DNA of 64,000 bases from Pleomorphomonas carboxyditropha (GCF_002770725.1 NZ_NQVN01000020.1:39576-103575), one strand, 5' to 3'; counted from the stretch's first letter, positions 17,833 to 27,061 are shown. The notes: a model not told the origin generated them from the sequence alone. Translations and numbers: made by a program.

Positions 17833-18677
17833 CGGGCCGGCACCCCCTCGGCGATCAGCGCGGCGAAGCGCGTCGCCGTCGGCAGGCCGCCGAAATGGTC
17901 GAGCGCCGGCATGAGCCGGACGCGGCCCGCCGTCACCTGCGGCAGCGCCTGCCAGAGGGCGTTGCCGGCCAGCGCCTCGGTGCCTCCCGGTGGCAGCGGC
18001 CCGATCACGAACAGCTCGGCTTCCGCCTCGCGCGCCAGCGCCTCGATGCCGGCCGGCGCCGTCATGGAATAGCGGGTGTCGGCAAAGGCGTTGCGGTAGC
18101 CGGCCGCCGTCAGCACGCCGCCGAACAACGTGTCGTCGCCGAACAACCGGACATGCCGCCGATCGCCGAGGTTGACCGCCATGGCCGGCCGGCCGTCGGG
18201 GTGCCGGATCCGCCGCACCGCTTCGATGCCGGCTTCGAGCGCGCCGACGAGATCCTCCGCCCGGCGAGGCTGCCCGAGGCGGCGGCCAAGCTCCAGCGTC
18301 GAACGGCGCAGCAGCGGCAGGCAGGGCTCGCCGGCGAGATAGACCGGCAGGGACAGCACCTCGGCGATCCGCTCGAAGGCAGCGCGGCGGTATTCGTAGA
18401 AGTTGGAGATGACGATCAGCCCGGGCGCGAGGCTCGACAGCAGTTCGAGGTTGGGATTGCCGCGCAGGCCGATGTCGACCACGCCCGGCGGCACCGCCGG
18501 CTCGCCGACCACCCGGGCATATTGCCGGAGCTCGGCCGCCGCCGCCGGCACGACGCCGAGGGCGAGCATCGTTTCGAGGAGCGCCCAGTCGATCACGGCG
18601 ATACCGCCGGCGGCGCGCGCGGGGCGGGCGGCAAGCAGGGCGGTCAGCGCGAGAAACTGGCGGCGGTTCGGCTGCAT
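17829..18677 (-). CDS. fhuD: Iron-siderophore periplasmic binding protein, Tat-exported
   Basis: A 282-residue class III binding protein (PF01497). The N-terminus MQPNRRQFLALTALL followed by ARPARAAGG is a twin-arginine signal with an AxA cleavage site. The body has VIDWALLETMLALGV, the central helix region with PGLIVISNFYEY, and a C-terminal LDHFGGLPTATRFAALI. It lacks a lipobox, so it is soluble in the periplasm and hands ferric siderophore to FhuB. It lies 7 bases downstream of fhuC and overlaps fhuB. Confidence 0.92.
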   Translation of the reverse strand: MQPNRRQFLALTALLAARPARAAGGIAVIDWALLETMLALGVVPAAAAELRQYARVVGEPAVPPGVVDIGLRGNPNLELLSSLAPGLIVISNFYEYRRAAFERIAEVLSLPVYLAGEPCLPLLRRSTLELGRRLGQPRRAEDLVGALEAGIEAVRRIRHPDGRPAMAVNLGDRRHVRLFGDDTLFGGVLTAAGYRNAFADTRYSMTAPAGIEALAREAEAELFVIGPLPPGGTEALAGNALWQALPQVTAGRVRLMPALDHFGGLPTATRFAALIAEGVPAR

Positions 18678-18684
18678 CCGGGCC

Positions 18685-19470
18685 TCAGCGCAGATAGGCG
18701 AGGGCGGGGTGCGGCCCCTCGGCGGGCAGCACGTCGACGCGCGGGCCGAACAGCGGCTTCAGCACCTCCGGCCGCATGACGTCGGCCGGGTCGCCGCGGA
18801 AGACGAGATTGCCGCCGTCGAGCGCCAGGATTTCGTCGGCGACGCGGGCGGCCATGTTGATGTCGTGCAGCACGGCGACCACGCCGACGCCGCGTTCGCG
18901 GGTCAGCGCGGCGATCAGATCGAGGATATCCGCCTGATGGCCGACGTCGAGCGCCGAGGTCGCCTCGTCGAGCAGCAGCCAGCGGCTCTCCTGGGCCAGC
19001 ATCATGGCGATCCAGGCGCGCTGGCGTTCGCCGCCGGACAGCTCGTCGACCGACCGCCGGGCGAAGGCGACGAGGTCGCAACGCTCGATCGCCGCCTCCA
19101 CCGCCGCCCGGTCGCGCGGCGAGCTGCGCCCCAGCGCGCCGTGCCAGGCGAAACGGCCGAGCGCCACCAGCTCCTTCACCGTCATGCCGTCGGTCGCCGG
19201 CGTGAATTGCGGCATGAAAGCCACCTCGCGGGCGAAGGCGCGCGATCCGAAGTCCGGGAGAGGACGGTCGCCGAGCCGGATGGCGCCGGCGTCGGGCAGG
19301 AGCTGGCGGGCGAGAAGCTTCAGGAAGGTGCTCTTGCCCGAGCCGTTGGGACCGACCAGGGCATGGAGGCGGCCGGCCGCAAGGCGGAGGCTCAGCCGGC
19401 GAAGGATCGGCCGGCCGCCGGCCGAGAAGCCGGCGCCATCGAGAGCGAAGTCCGGTCCGTTGTCATCCAC
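18685..19470 (-). CDS. fhuC: Iron-siderophore ABC transporter ATPase
   Basis: A 261-residue ATPase energising FhuB. Walker A is GPNGSGKST, the Q-loop is in FMPQFTP, the signature is LSGGERQR, Walker B is WLLLDEATSALD, and the switch His is in VLHDINMA. I prefer the GTG at 19470 with AAAGG upstream: the in-frame ATG at 19533 would put a strong intercistronic hairpin (19499-19530) inside a Pro/Gly-rich N-terminus that has no family likeness. It follows the receptor gene and precedes fhuD and fhuB. Confidence 0.9.
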   Translation of the reverse strand: MDDNGPDFALDGAGFSAGGRPILRRLSLRLAAGRLHALVGPNGSGKSTFLKLLARQLLPDAGAIRLGDRPLPDFGSRAFAREVAFMPQFTPATDGMTVKELVALGRFAWHGALGRSSPRDRAAVEAAIERCDLVAFARRSVDELSGGERQRAWIAMMLAQESRWLLLDEATSALDVGHQADILDLIAALTRERGVGVVAVLHDINMAARVADEILALDGGNLVFRGDPADVMRPEVLKPLFGPRVDVLPAEGPHPALAYLR

Positions 19471-19498
19471 GCCCGATCGCCTTTCGTGCAATGCATCG

Positions 19499-19530
19499 CC
19501 CGCAGACCCCGGCTGGCCGGGATCTGCGGG
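19499..19530 (-). terminator. Intercistronic hairpin between receptor gene and fhuC
   Basis: Long GC stem (CGCAGA, a mismatch, then CCCGGC, with a TG loop and the complementary arm), extended by two C-G pairs at the base. It starts 33 bases after the receptor stop. With no T-run it is likelier to be an attenuator or mRNA-stabilising stem, lowering fhuCDB relative to the receptor. Confidence 0.55.
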
Positions 19531-19562
19531 CATCTGTCGCCGGTCCGGTCAGGGACCCTGAT

Positions 19563-21698
19563 TCACCAGCTGAAGTGGCCGGTGAGCTTGATCACCCGCC
19601 CCTCGCCGTAGCCGCAGGAATAGGCGGTCTGGCAGGAGGCGACGTAATCGGTGTCGAAGATGTTGTTGACGTTGAGGTCGACGCCCCAGTTGTCGCGGCT
19701 GTAGCCGATCCTGGCGTCGGCCAGCAAGACGTCGGGCACTTTCAGCGTATTTTCGTTGTCGGCCCAGGCCGAGCCGACGTACCGCAGGCCGCCGCCCACC
19801 ACGAAGCCCTCGAAGGTGCCGGTGGAGAAGGTGTAGTCGAGCCAGGCCGAGGCCATCGTCTCGGGGATGACGTAGGGCGTCTTGCCGACGATGGCGGCGT
19901 CGGCGTCCTTGGTGATGTCGACGTCCATGAAGGTGGCCGACGCGGTGAGCTTCCAGTTCTCGGTGAGGTTGACCTTGGCCTCGAGCTCGACGCCCTGCGA
20001 GTTGACCTCGCCGAGCTGGGTCTGGGCGTAGGACGGACCGGTCAGCACGTTCTGCTTGGTCAGGTCGAACACCGAGAGGGTAAACAGGCCATCGATCCAG
20101 TCGGGCCGGTACTTGAGGCCGGCCTCGTACTGCTGGCCGGTCTCCGGCACGAACACGCCGCTGCCGTTGGCGCCGAGCACCGGGTTGAAGAAGGTCGAGA
20201 CGCTGGCATAGGGCGTCAGGCCGTTGTCGAACTCGTAGGCGAGGCCGGCGCGGCCGCTCCATTCGCCGTCGTCGCCGGAATAGGCGGGCGTGCCGACGGC
20301 GTCGGTCCAGACGTGGTCGTAGCGGCCGTTCAGCGTGGCCAGCCAGCCGCCGCCGAAGGCGATCTGGTCCTGGACGTAGGCGCCGAGCTGATGCTGCCGC
20401 AGCGTCTGGTCGATGTAGGCGCTCGGCGTGGTCTGGGGTGAACCGTAGACCGGGTTGGTGGCCGAGATGTCGGTGCCGGAGGAGGACGCCTGTACCTGGT
20501 CGAGATCGAACAGGCGGTAATCGATGCCGAACAACAGCTTGTGGGCGAGCGGCCCGGTGTTCACCTCGCCCTCGATCCGGTTGTCGGTGTTGATGGCGAA
20601 GGTCTTGCTGTGGTGGGCGAAGTTGATTCGGGTGAGCGTGTCGGTGCCGGCGGCCGGCGAGGTCGCCCAGCCGGTATAGCCGTAAGGGTAAAGCGAGCTT
20701 TCTTCGACGTCACTGTAGGCGACCCGCGTCGCCTGCGTCGCCTTCCAGCCGTTGCCGAAGTTGTGCTTCAGCTCGTAGCCGAGCGATCCCTGCTCGCGCT
20801 CGTAATCGTCGATATCCGGCTCGGTGAAGTTGGCCTCCCGGTCGATGTAGCCGAACGGGGCGGCCACCACGGTACCGACGTAAGGCAGGAAGGCGCCGCC
20901 GTTGTGCACGCCGTCGAGGTGGGTGTAGTTGGCGAGCACCGTCAGTTCGGTGGTGTCGCTGAGGTCGATCTTGATCGACGGCGACACCGTGCCGCGGAAG
21001 TTTTCCTCGAAGTCGGTATAGCCGTCGCCGCCGGCGATGCGGCCGCTGACGCGGGCCGCCACGGTGTCGCTGAGCTTGTCGCCGATGTCGAAGCCGAACG
21101 AGGCGTAGCCGTTGTTGTCGATGCCGGTCTCGATCTTGCGGATGCGCTCGCCGGTCGGCCGCTTGGACACCAGGTTGACGAGGCCGCCTGGGTTGCTGCC
21201 GCCGTAGAGCACCGAGGAGGCGCCGCGCAGCGTCTCGATGCGTTCGAGATCGTTGCTGTCGATCAGGAAGCCGCCGAAGGCGTAGCTGTAGCTCTGCAGC
21301 CCGTCGAGATAGATGCCGCTCTGCGTCGCCTGGAAGCCGCGGATATACAGCCAGTTGGTGTCGCCGTCCGGCCCGAAGGGCTGTGCGAAGACGCCGGGCG
21401 TGTAGCGCAGCGCCTCGTCGACCTTGTCGGCGGCGCGGGCGTCGATCTCCTCGCGGCCCATCACCGACACCGACTGCGGCACCTTCTCGATCGGCGTATC
21501 GGTCTTGGCGCCGGTCGTGGTGGCCTTGGCGACGTAGCCCTTCACCGGCGCCGTGCCCGAGCCGCCTTCGCCCTGCACGACGATCTCGTCGAGCGTGACG
21601 GTCGGAGTCGTCGATTGAGCGTGGGCCGCGCCGGTGAGCGGCAGGGCGGCGAGCGTCAGCGTCAGGGCGCGGATGAGGGCAGTGCTGTCGGGCGGCAT
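19563..21698 (-). CDS. fhuA: TonB-dependent ferric siderophore receptor (FhuA-type)
   Basis: A 711-residue outer-membrane receptor. It has an N-terminal signal peptide (cleavage near AHAQS), a TonB-box-like TVTLDEIVV, then the plug domain with VPQSVSVMGREEI, YTPGVFAQPFG, YIRGF, LRGASSVLYGGSNPGGLVNLVSKRP, and a 22-strand barrel. The barrel ends with NIFDTDYVASCQTAYSCGYGEGR, a segment with two cysteines common in FhuA/FoxA/FcuA-like receptors, and a terminal aromatic (GHFSW). GGAGA lies 8 bases before the ATG. It is the first gene of the fhu operon, under the AraC regulator 89 bases upstream. Confidence 0.94.
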   Translation of the reverse strand: MPPDSTALIRALTLTLAALPLTGAAHAQSTTPTVTLDEIVVQGEGGSGTAPVKGYVAKATTTGAKTDTPIEKVPQSVSVMGREEIDARAADKVDEALRYTPGVFAQPFGPDGDTNWLYIRGFQATQSGIYLDGLQSYSYAFGGFLIDSNDLERIETLRGASSVLYGGSNPGGLVNLVSKRPTGERIRKIETGIDNNGYASFGFDIGDKLSDTVAARVSGRIAGGDGYTDFEENFRGTVSPSIKIDLSDTTELTVLANYTHLDGVHNGGAFLPYVGTVVAAPFGYIDREANFTEPDIDDYEREQGSLGYELKHNFGNGWKATQATRVAYSDVEESSLYPYGYTGWATSPAAGTDTLTRINFAHHSKTFAINTDNRIEGEVNTGPLAHKLLFGIDYRLFDLDQVQASSSGTDISATNPVYGSPQTTPSAYIDQTLRQHQLGAYVQDQIAFGGGWLATLNGRYDHVWTDAVGTPAYSGDDGEWSGRAGLAYEFDNGLTPYASVSTFFNPVLGANGSGVFVPETGQQYEAGLKYRPDWIDGLFTLSVFDLTKQNVLTGPSYAQTQLGEVNSQGVELEAKVNLTENWKLTASATFMDVDITKDADAAIVGKTPYVIPETMASAWLDYTFSTGTFEGFVVGGGLRYVGSAWADNENTLKVPDVLLADARIGYSRDNWGVDLNVNNIFDTDYVASCQTAYSCGYGEGRVIKLTGHFSW

Positions 21699-21787
21699 CG
21701 ATCGGGTCTCCGGTGACGTCGACCGCAGCGCATGCTTCACCGGTCCGGCAAAAGGCGCCACGGTCGTTCCTGAGCCGACTCGATAGG

Positions 21788-22771
21788 TCAAGTCGCGATT
21801 TGCCGATTGAACGAAGCCGGGGCGTTTGGAATGAAAGCGGGATGAAGTGTCGCTCTTTCCACCAATGCCGCGTGAGCGAGGGCGTGCTGGATGCGCTGCT
21901 CGCGCCGCCAGAGAGCCGGCGTCTGGCCGGTCAGCCGGCGAAACACCCGCGTGAAATGCGCCTGGTCGGAAAAGCCGGTGTCGACGGCAATCGCCGACAG
22001 GGTGGCCTGTTCCCGGATCAGCATGTCCTTTGCCATTTCGACGCGGCAATGGAGCAGGAACTGATGCGGCGTCTTGCCGACCGCCGTCCGGAAGGCGACG
22101 CCAAAATGGTCCGGCGACAATCCCACCAGCGACGCCAGCTCGGCCAGCGACACGTTGCGGACGATGTTGGCCCGCACGTAGTCGACGACGCGATTCATCT
22201 GCCAGCGCGACAGGCCGGCGTCCGGCTGCGGCCCGGCGACCTGACGCAGGTCCAGCAGCTCGACCAGCAGCGCCAGCACCAGGCTTTCCCCGTAGAGGTC
22301 GTCGCGCCGCCCCTCGGCGCAGTCGTCGGCGATCAGCGAGGCGAGCGGCGATAGCCCGGGCGCCGAGAAGCCGATCCGGGGCGACAGGAACTGACAGGGA
22401 TGGATGCGCCCGCCGGACTGGGCGGCCAGCGTGGCGATATCGAAATGCAGGTCGAGATGCCTGAGCTCGTCGAGCCGGTCGACGAAGCTCTCGATCGGGT
22501 AGCCGGCCGGCACGAAGCAGAACCGCCGGTCGCCGTCGAGCCGGTGCTGCCGGCCCGCCGCGTCCCGGATGTCGAGGCCGCCTTCGCCGACATCGCCGAG
22601 CAGGACGAACAGGCGCGGGGTCCGCGACACGTAGGCGCCGCGGGCGCCCGCCTCGCAGCTGACGTCCCAGAGGTCGGCAACGCAGCCGTTCCAGGCCCGC
22701 CAGCGGAGATCGTCCCGCACGGTGATGCCGGAAATGCTGCTGGTCATCTGTGGCCGAAAGTCGGTCGCCAT
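21788..22771 (-). CDS. AraC-family regulator of the siderophore operon
   Basis: A 327-residue protein with an N-terminal ligand domain (about residues 1-190) and a C-terminal AraC double helix-turn-helix: VSLAELASLVGLSPDHFGVAFRTAVGKTPHQFL (in pieces), then ATLSAIAVDTGFSDQAHFTRVFRRLTGQTP. It is located just upstream of the receptor gene on the same strand, the arrangement of PchR-like regulators that activate receptor genes when the cognate ferric siderophore is taken up. Its own promoter region (22780-22870) is unusually AT-rich, as expected for an iron-regulated promoter, but I could not assign a clear Fur, RirA or Irr box. Confidence 0.9.
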   Translation of the reverse strand: MATDFRPQMTSSISGITVRDDLRWRAWNGCVADLWDVSCEAGARGAYVSRTPRLFVLLGDVGEGGLDIRDAAGRQHRLDGDRRFCFVPAGYPIESFVDRLDELRHLDLHFDIATLAAQSGGRIHPCQFLSPRIGFSAPGLSPLASLIADDCAEGRRDDLYGESLVLALLVELLDLRQVAGPQPDAGLSRWQMNRVVDYVRANIVRNVSLAELASLVGLSPDHFGVAFRTAVGKTPHQFLLHCRVEMAKDMLIREQATLSAIAVDTGFSDQAHFTRVFRRLTGQTPALWRREQRIQHALAHAALVERATLHPAFIPNAPASFNRQIAT

Positions 22772-23102
22772 GGCCTCTTCCCATTCGATAGTTGCCTGTC
22801 GACCAGACGCTAAAAAAGCTGAGTAACTAAATCAAGTTTATAAGTTCGAATACCTACGCGAATGAAACTTTCTGACATTGAGAGGCGCTTGCAATAAATG
22901 CGGCGCGGCAAGGCTGTCTTTGATGCAGATCAATCGGATAGCCATGCCAGGGGGCTCGGATGGCATCGCCGGGCAGGGATCGCCCGCGCCGGGCGGGCCT
23001 GTTCGGAAGGCGGAAGTCGATACAGGAGTTTGCGTTTTCGCAACGTACGAAGCGTACTACCCCTTATATTGAGCAACAGAATCCACATAACGAGGTTGAA
23101 GA
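22772..23102. promoter_or_regulatory. Divergent promoter region: AraC regulator / pseudoazurin-nnrS
   Basis: 331 bases without a gene. The left part (22800-22880) is AT-rich and should hold the AraC promoter. The right part holds an NnrR-type box (23030-23043) and, about 22 bases on, a TATATT -10-like element, leading to the pseudoazurin start at 23103. Confidence 0.65.
23030..23043 (+). promoter_or_regulatory. NnrR/DNR-type box TTGCG-TTTT-CGCAA
   Basis: A perfect palindrome matching the consensus described for the nitric-oxide-responsive regulator NnrR in Rhodobacter. Its centre is about 40 bases before the start predicted from the TATATT element (23065-23070), the usual distance for CRP/FNR-family class II activation. 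Confidence 0.75.
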
Positions 23103-23531
23103 ATGAAGACGATCCTCCTGGCTGCCGCTGCCCTCGCGGTTGCCATTCTTCCTGCTACCGCCGCCGATTATCAGGTCAAGATGCTCAATAAAGGCGCCAA
23201 GGGTGTCATGGTATTCGAACCCGATCTGGTGAAGATCCAGCCGGGCGACACGGTTACCTTCGTCTCCACCGATGCCGGCCACGACGCCATGAGCATCCCC
23301 GGCATGCTGCCCGACGGGGCCCAGCCCTTCGAAGGCAAGATCGGCAAGGACGTCACCGTCACCTTCACCCAGCCGGGCGTCTACGGCGTCAAGTGCAAGC
23401 CGCACTACGTGATGGGCATGGTGGCCCTGGTGGTGGTCGGCGACCCGTCGTCCAACCTCGAAGCCGCCAAGAAGGTGAAGAATCCCGGCAAGGCCGGCAA
23501 GCTGTTCACCGAACTGCTGGGTAGCCTCTGA
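23103..23531 (+). CDS. Pseudoazurin (periplasmic blue copper protein)
   Basis: A 142-residue type I copper protein with a Sec signal peptide (MKTILLAAAALAVAILPATA, mature from ADYQV). The copper ligands are visible: His in TDAGHDAMS, then Cys, His and Met in KCKPHYVMGM. The mature length of about 122 residues is right for pseudoazurin. It donates electrons to copper nitrite reductase or to NosZ; only NosZ is in this window. GAGG lies 7 bases before the ATG. It is one base from nnrS (TGACATG), so the two form an operon under the NnrR-type box. Confidence 0.95.
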   Translation: MKTILLAAAALAVAILPATAADYQVKMLNKGAKGVMVFEPDLVKIQPGDTVTFVSTDAGHDAMSIPGMLPDGAQPFEGKIGKDVTVTFTQPGVYGVKCKPHYVMGMVALVVVGDPSSNLEAAKKVKNPGKAGKLFTELLGSL

Positions 23532-23532
23532 C

Positions 23533-24711
23533 ATGACCGGCATCGCGGGGTGGCGACGCCTGCTTTCGGGCGCCTTCCGGCCGTTCTTCCTGCTGGCCGC
23601 GTTCTGGATGGCCGGTTCGATCCTCGTCTGGGTGCCCCTTTACATGGGACACGCCGCGTTGCCCACCGCCTTCGCTCCGCGCGATTGGCACATCCACGCC
23701 ATGCTGTTCGGCGGCGTGCCGGCGATCATTGCCGGCTTCACGCTGACCGCCGTTTCCAGTTGGACCGGCCGGCCGACCATTACCGGCCGGCCGCTGGCGG
23801 TCCTGGCGCTGATCTGGCTCGCCGGCCGGATCGCCGTTTCCGTGTCGGCGCTGACCGGGCCGGTCGCCGCCGCCCTCATCGACCTCGCCTTTCCCATCGC
23901 ACTCGCCGTCATGCTCGGCCGCGAAGTGATGCTGGCCGGCAACTGGCGCAACCTGCGCGTCGTCGGCCTCGTTCTGCTTCTGGCGCTGGCCGATGCCGGC
24001 TTTCACGCCGAAGCGATGGAGAACGGGCTGGCCGACATCTCCGTCCGGGCCGCGCTGTCGGCGGTGCTGATGCTCATCCTGCTGATGGGCGGACGCATCA
24101 CGCCCGCCTTTACCCGCAACTGGCTGAAGGCGCGCGGTGAAAGCCGTCTGCCGGCGCCCTTCGACCGTTTCGACGCCGTGGCCATGATCGCCGCGGGACT
24201 CGCCTTTATCGCCTGGACCGTGTCGCCGGCCTGGGTCGGCACGGCGGCGCTTCTCGGGCTCGCCGGCTTGCTGACGGCGGCCCGCCTGACGCGTTGGCGC
24301 GGCCTCGCCGCCCGAAGCGAGCCGCTCCTTCTCGTGCTGCATGTCGCCATCGCCACGGTTGCCGCCGGCTTCCTCGTCGAAGCGCTGGCCATCCTTTGGC
24401 CGGCCGGCGTCGACCCGGCCGCGGCGCTGCATCTCTGGACCGCCGGCAGCGTCGGCCTCACCGTGCTCGGCGTGATGACGCGGGTGAGCCGCGGCCACAC
24501 CGGCCGACCGCTGACGGCCGGCCGGCTGGAACTCGCCATCTACGCCCTGGTGTCGGTCGGTGCGCTCCTGCGCATGGCGGCGCCCTACACGGGCGACGCC
24601 TATTTCCACGTCCTCGCCTGCGCCGGCCTCCTGTGGGCAGCCGCCTTCCTGGCGTTCGCCATCGGCTATGCCGGCATTCTCACCGGGCCGCGGGCCGACG
24701 GGCGGGCATGA
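23533..24711 (+). CDS. nnrS: NnrS family heme-copper membrane protein
   Basis: A 392-residue protein with about twelve transmembrane helices. The family start is FRPFFLLAAFWM, followed by DWHIHAMLFGGVPAIIAGFTLTAV with conserved histidines; FHAEAMENG and a central GGRITPAFTRNWL segment complete the family pattern. NnrS protects cells against nitric oxide and iron-dinitrosyl stress and is typically controlled by NnrR. It is co-transcribed with pseudoazurin. Its stop codon lies within the FNR-like box that precedes nosR. Confidence 0.95.
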   Translation: MTGIAGWRRLLSGAFRPFFLLAAFWMAGSILVWVPLYMGHAALPTAFAPRDWHIHAMLFGGVPAIIAGFTLTAVSSWTGRPTITGRPLAVLALIWLAGRIAVSVSALTGPVAAALIDLAFPIALAVMLGREVMLAGNWRNLRVVGLVLLLALADAGFHAEAMENGLADISVRAALSAVLMLILLMGGRITPAFTRNWLKARGESRLPAPFDRFDAVAMIAAGLAFIAWTVSPAWVGTAALLGLAGLLTAARLTRWRGLAARSEPLLLVLHVAIATVAAGFLVEALAILWPAGVDPAAALHLWTAGSVGLTVLGVMTRVSRGHTGRPLTAGRLELAIYALVSVGALLRMAAPYTGDAYFHVLACAGLLWAAAFLAFAIGYAGILTGPRADGRA

Positions 24712-24721
24712 TCCAAATCAA
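24708..24721 (+). promoter_or_regulatory. FNR-like box ATGAT-CCAA-ATCAA before nosR
   Basis: One mismatch to TTGAT-N4-ATCAA, the FNR/FnrL/FixK consensus. It overlaps the nnrS stop and lies about 100 bases upstream of nosR, 21 bases centre-to-centre from an NnrR-like box. Confidence 0.6.
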
Positions 24722-24728
24722 ATCGAGT

Positions 24729-24742
24729 TTGTGCCAGCGCAA
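24729..24742 (+). promoter_or_regulatory. NnrR-like box TTGTG-CCAG-CGCAA before nosR
   Basis: One mismatch to TTGCG-N4-CGCAA, the motif found perfectly before pseudoazurin. It is 70 bases upstream of the nosR start. In tandem with the FNR-like box it suggests combined low-oxygen and NO control. Confidence 0.6.
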
Positions 24743-24811
24743 CGAAGGTTCATGTCCCGTCATGAAAACGTGGTGGCATACTTCATGTTGGGCTGAGTCC
24801 GGAGGGGCAGG

Positions 24812-27061
24812 ATGAGACAAGCGGGAAAAACGACCCCCTGGCTTGCCAGGACGATGGTGGCGTTTTGCCTGGTGCTCGCCCTGGCCCTCGTCGCGGCGCC
24901 GTCGAGAGCGGCCAGTCTTGCCGATTTTCTTGGCAAGGCGGCGCCTTCCGACCTGGTGCCGGGAGCCGATGCCTTCGGCCCCATTCGCGCCGACATGCCG
25001 GCGGCGCCGGCCCTCAAGGGCGGGACCCGCGTCGGCTGGGTGTTCCTCAATACCGATTTCGTGCCGGCAACCGGCTATTCGGGCAAGCCGATCAACATTC
25101 TGATCGGCGTTGACGACAAGGCGGTGGTCACCGGCGCCCGCCTCGTCAAGCACTCCGAACCGATCGTGCTGGTCGGCATTCCCGAGGCCAAGATCAAGGC
25201 GATGATCGAGAAGTATACCGGCCTCGATCTGAAGCGCGAGGCGGCCGGCGCCCCCCACGATCTCGACATCGTCTCCGGCGCCACCGTCACCATCATGGTG
25301 ATCGACGATTCGATCCGCCGGTCCGGCATCAAGGCGGCGCGCACCCTCGGGCTCGAAGGCTTCTCGGCCGGCGCCGGCCCGGTTGCCGACGTGAAGATGG
25401 TGGATCGCAGCAAGGACGCGGTCACCGACTGGACGACGCTTGCCGGCGACGGTTCGGTGCGCCGGTTCAGCCTGTCGGTGGGCGAGATCAATGCCGCCTT
25501 CGACAAGCAGGGCGATCCGCGCGCCGCCGCCCACCGCGAGGCCGGCGCCGACCCCGACCCCTACATCGACATCTACGTTGGGCTGGTCAGCCAACCGTCG
25601 ATCGGCCGCACTCTCCTCGGCGACGCCGCCTATGCGAACCTGAAGAGCCGGCTCGGCGAAGGCGACGAGGCGATCTTCGTCGGCAGCACCGGCCGCTGGT
25701 CCTTCAAGGGCTCGGGCTACGTGCGCGGCGGCATCTTCGACCGCATCACGCTGCTGCAGGGCGAGGCCACCATCCGCTTCCGCGACAAGGATCACCTGCG
25801 CGTCGTCCGCATGGCGCCGGCCGACGCGCCGACCTTCAACGAGATGGACCTCTTCATCGTTCCCAAGGCGTCCGGCTTCGACGCGGCGGCGCCCTGGCGG
25901 CTGCAGCTCCTGGTGTCCAGGGCCGTCGGCGCCATCGATAAGCTGTTCCTGACCTACGACGTCGACTACACGCTGCCGCCCGCCTACCTCGCCGCGGCGC
26001 CGCAGCCGGCGCCGGCCGCCGTCGCGCCCGCCCCGACGCCGGCCCAGGCGGTCGCCGTCGACGACGAGGCGCCGGCCCGCGATCGCCTGTGGCTGCGCAT
26101 CTGGGAGGTCAAGCGCACCGAGGTCGCCATTCTCGTCGCGGCGCTGGCCGCGCTGACCGGCATCTTCTTCTTCCAGACCTTCGCGACGAAGAACGAGCGG
26201 GTGTTCAAGATCATCCGCCTCGGCTATCTCGCCTTCACGCTGGTGTTCGTCGGCTGGTACGCCAACGCCCAGCTTTCGGTGGTCAACCTTCTCGCCGTGC
26301 TGTCGGCGCTGGTCAGCGATTTCCGTTGGGAAACCTTCCTGATGGATCCGCTGATCTTCATCCTGTGGTTCGCGGTGGCGGCGGCGCTGCTGTTCTGGGC
26401 GCGCGGCGCCTATTGCGGCTGGCTGTGCCCGTTCGGCGCCCTGCAGGAGTGGTCGAACCAGATCGCCCGCTGGCTGAGGGTGCCGCAGGTCCGCCTGCCC
26501 TGGGGGCTGCACGAACGCCTCTGGCCGATCAAGTACATGATCTTCCTCGGCCTTCTCGGCATCTCCTTCTACTCGCTCGACATGGCCGAGCATTACGCGG
26601 AGATCGAGCCGTTCAAGACGGCGATCATCCTGAAGTTCGACCGTCCCTGGCCCTACGTGCTGATTGCGCTCGCCGCGCTGACGCCGGGCCTGTTCATCGA
26701 GCGCTTCTACTGCCGCTATGTCTGCCCGCTCGGGGGTGGTCTCGCCATCCCGGCCCGGCTGCACATGTTCCGCTGGCTGAAGCGCTACCGCGAATGCGGC
26801 AATCCCTGCCAGACCTGCGCCCACGAGTGTCCGGTGCAGGCGATCCACCCGACCGGTGAGATCAACCCCAACGAATGCGTCTCCTGCCTGCATTGCCAGG
26901 TGCTCTACCGCAGCGCCGACCGCTGCCCGGTGGTGATTGGCAAGCTGCGCAAGCGGGAGCGCTTCGAGCGCCAGAACGGTCTCGTCCAGACGGGGGCGGC
27001 AGCGAACTCCGGGGGCATGACCGCCTCCCGGAGCGGGACGGACGGTTCGGTCCAAGCATGA
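24812..27061 (+). CDS. nosR: NosR, membrane flavo-iron-sulfur protein of N2O reduction
   Basis: A 749-residue protein required for NosZ expression and electron supply. It has an N-terminal signal, then a periplasmic FMN-binding domain with the flavinylation motif DIVSGAT, Thr158 being the predicted covalent FMN site. A Pro/Ala-rich linker (residues 395-420) precedes the transmembrane segments, which have [13 protein letters not shown] and [10 protein letters not shown], and a C-terminal ferredoxin part with [13 protein letters not shown] and [18 protein letters not shown] for two 4Fe-4S clusters. GGAGG lies upstream of the ATG. FMN attachment would be done by the ApbE-like NosX encoded at the end of the cluster. 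Confidence 0.97.
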   Translation: MRQAGKTTPWLARTMVAFCLVLALALVAAPSRAASLADFLGKAAPSDLVPGADAFGPIRADMPAAPALKGGTRVGWVFLNTDFVPATGYSGKPINILIGVDDKAVVTGARLVKHSEPIVLVGIPEAKIKAMIEKYTGLDLKREAAGAPHDLDIVSGATVTIMVIDDSIRRSGIKAARTLGLEGFSAGAGPVADVKMVDRSKDAVTDWTTLAGDGSVRRFSLSVGEINAAFDKQGDPRAAAHREAGADPDPYIDIYVGLVSQPSIGRTLLGDAAYANLKSRLGEGDEAIFVGSTGRWSFKGSGYVRGGIFDRITLLQGEATIRFRDKDHLRVVRMAPADAPTFNEMDLFIVPKASGFDAAAPWRLQLLVSRAVGAIDKLFLTYDVDYTLPPAYLAAAPQPAPAAVAPAPTPAQAVAVDDEAPARDRLWLRIWEVKRTEVAILVAALAALTGIFFFQTFATKNERVFKIIRLGYLAFTLVFVGWYANAQLSVVNLLAVLSALVSDFRWETFLMDPLIFILWFAVAAALLFWARGAYCGWLCPFGALQEWSNQIARWLRVPQVRLPWGLHERLWPIKYMIFLGLLGISFYSLDMAEHYAEIEPFKTAIILKFDRPWPYVLIALAALTPGLFIERFYCRYVCPLGGGLAIPARLHMFRWLKRYRECGNPCQTCAHECPVQAIHPTGEINPNECVSCLHCQVLYRSADRCPVVIGKLRKRERFERQNGLVQTGAAANSGGMTASRSGTDGSVQA

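Noticed and set aside
18685..19533. FhuC start at the upstream ATG
   Set aside because: It would include a Pro/Gly-rich leader encoded by a strong intercistronic hairpin. The GTG at 19470 has a ribosome site and a normal N-terminus.
22772..22900. Possible Fur/RirA/Irr iron box upstream of the AraC gene
   Set aside because: The stretch is AT-rich, but no convincing match to a consensus could be made by eye; a motif scan with an alphaproteobacterial IRO/ICE matrix would decide.
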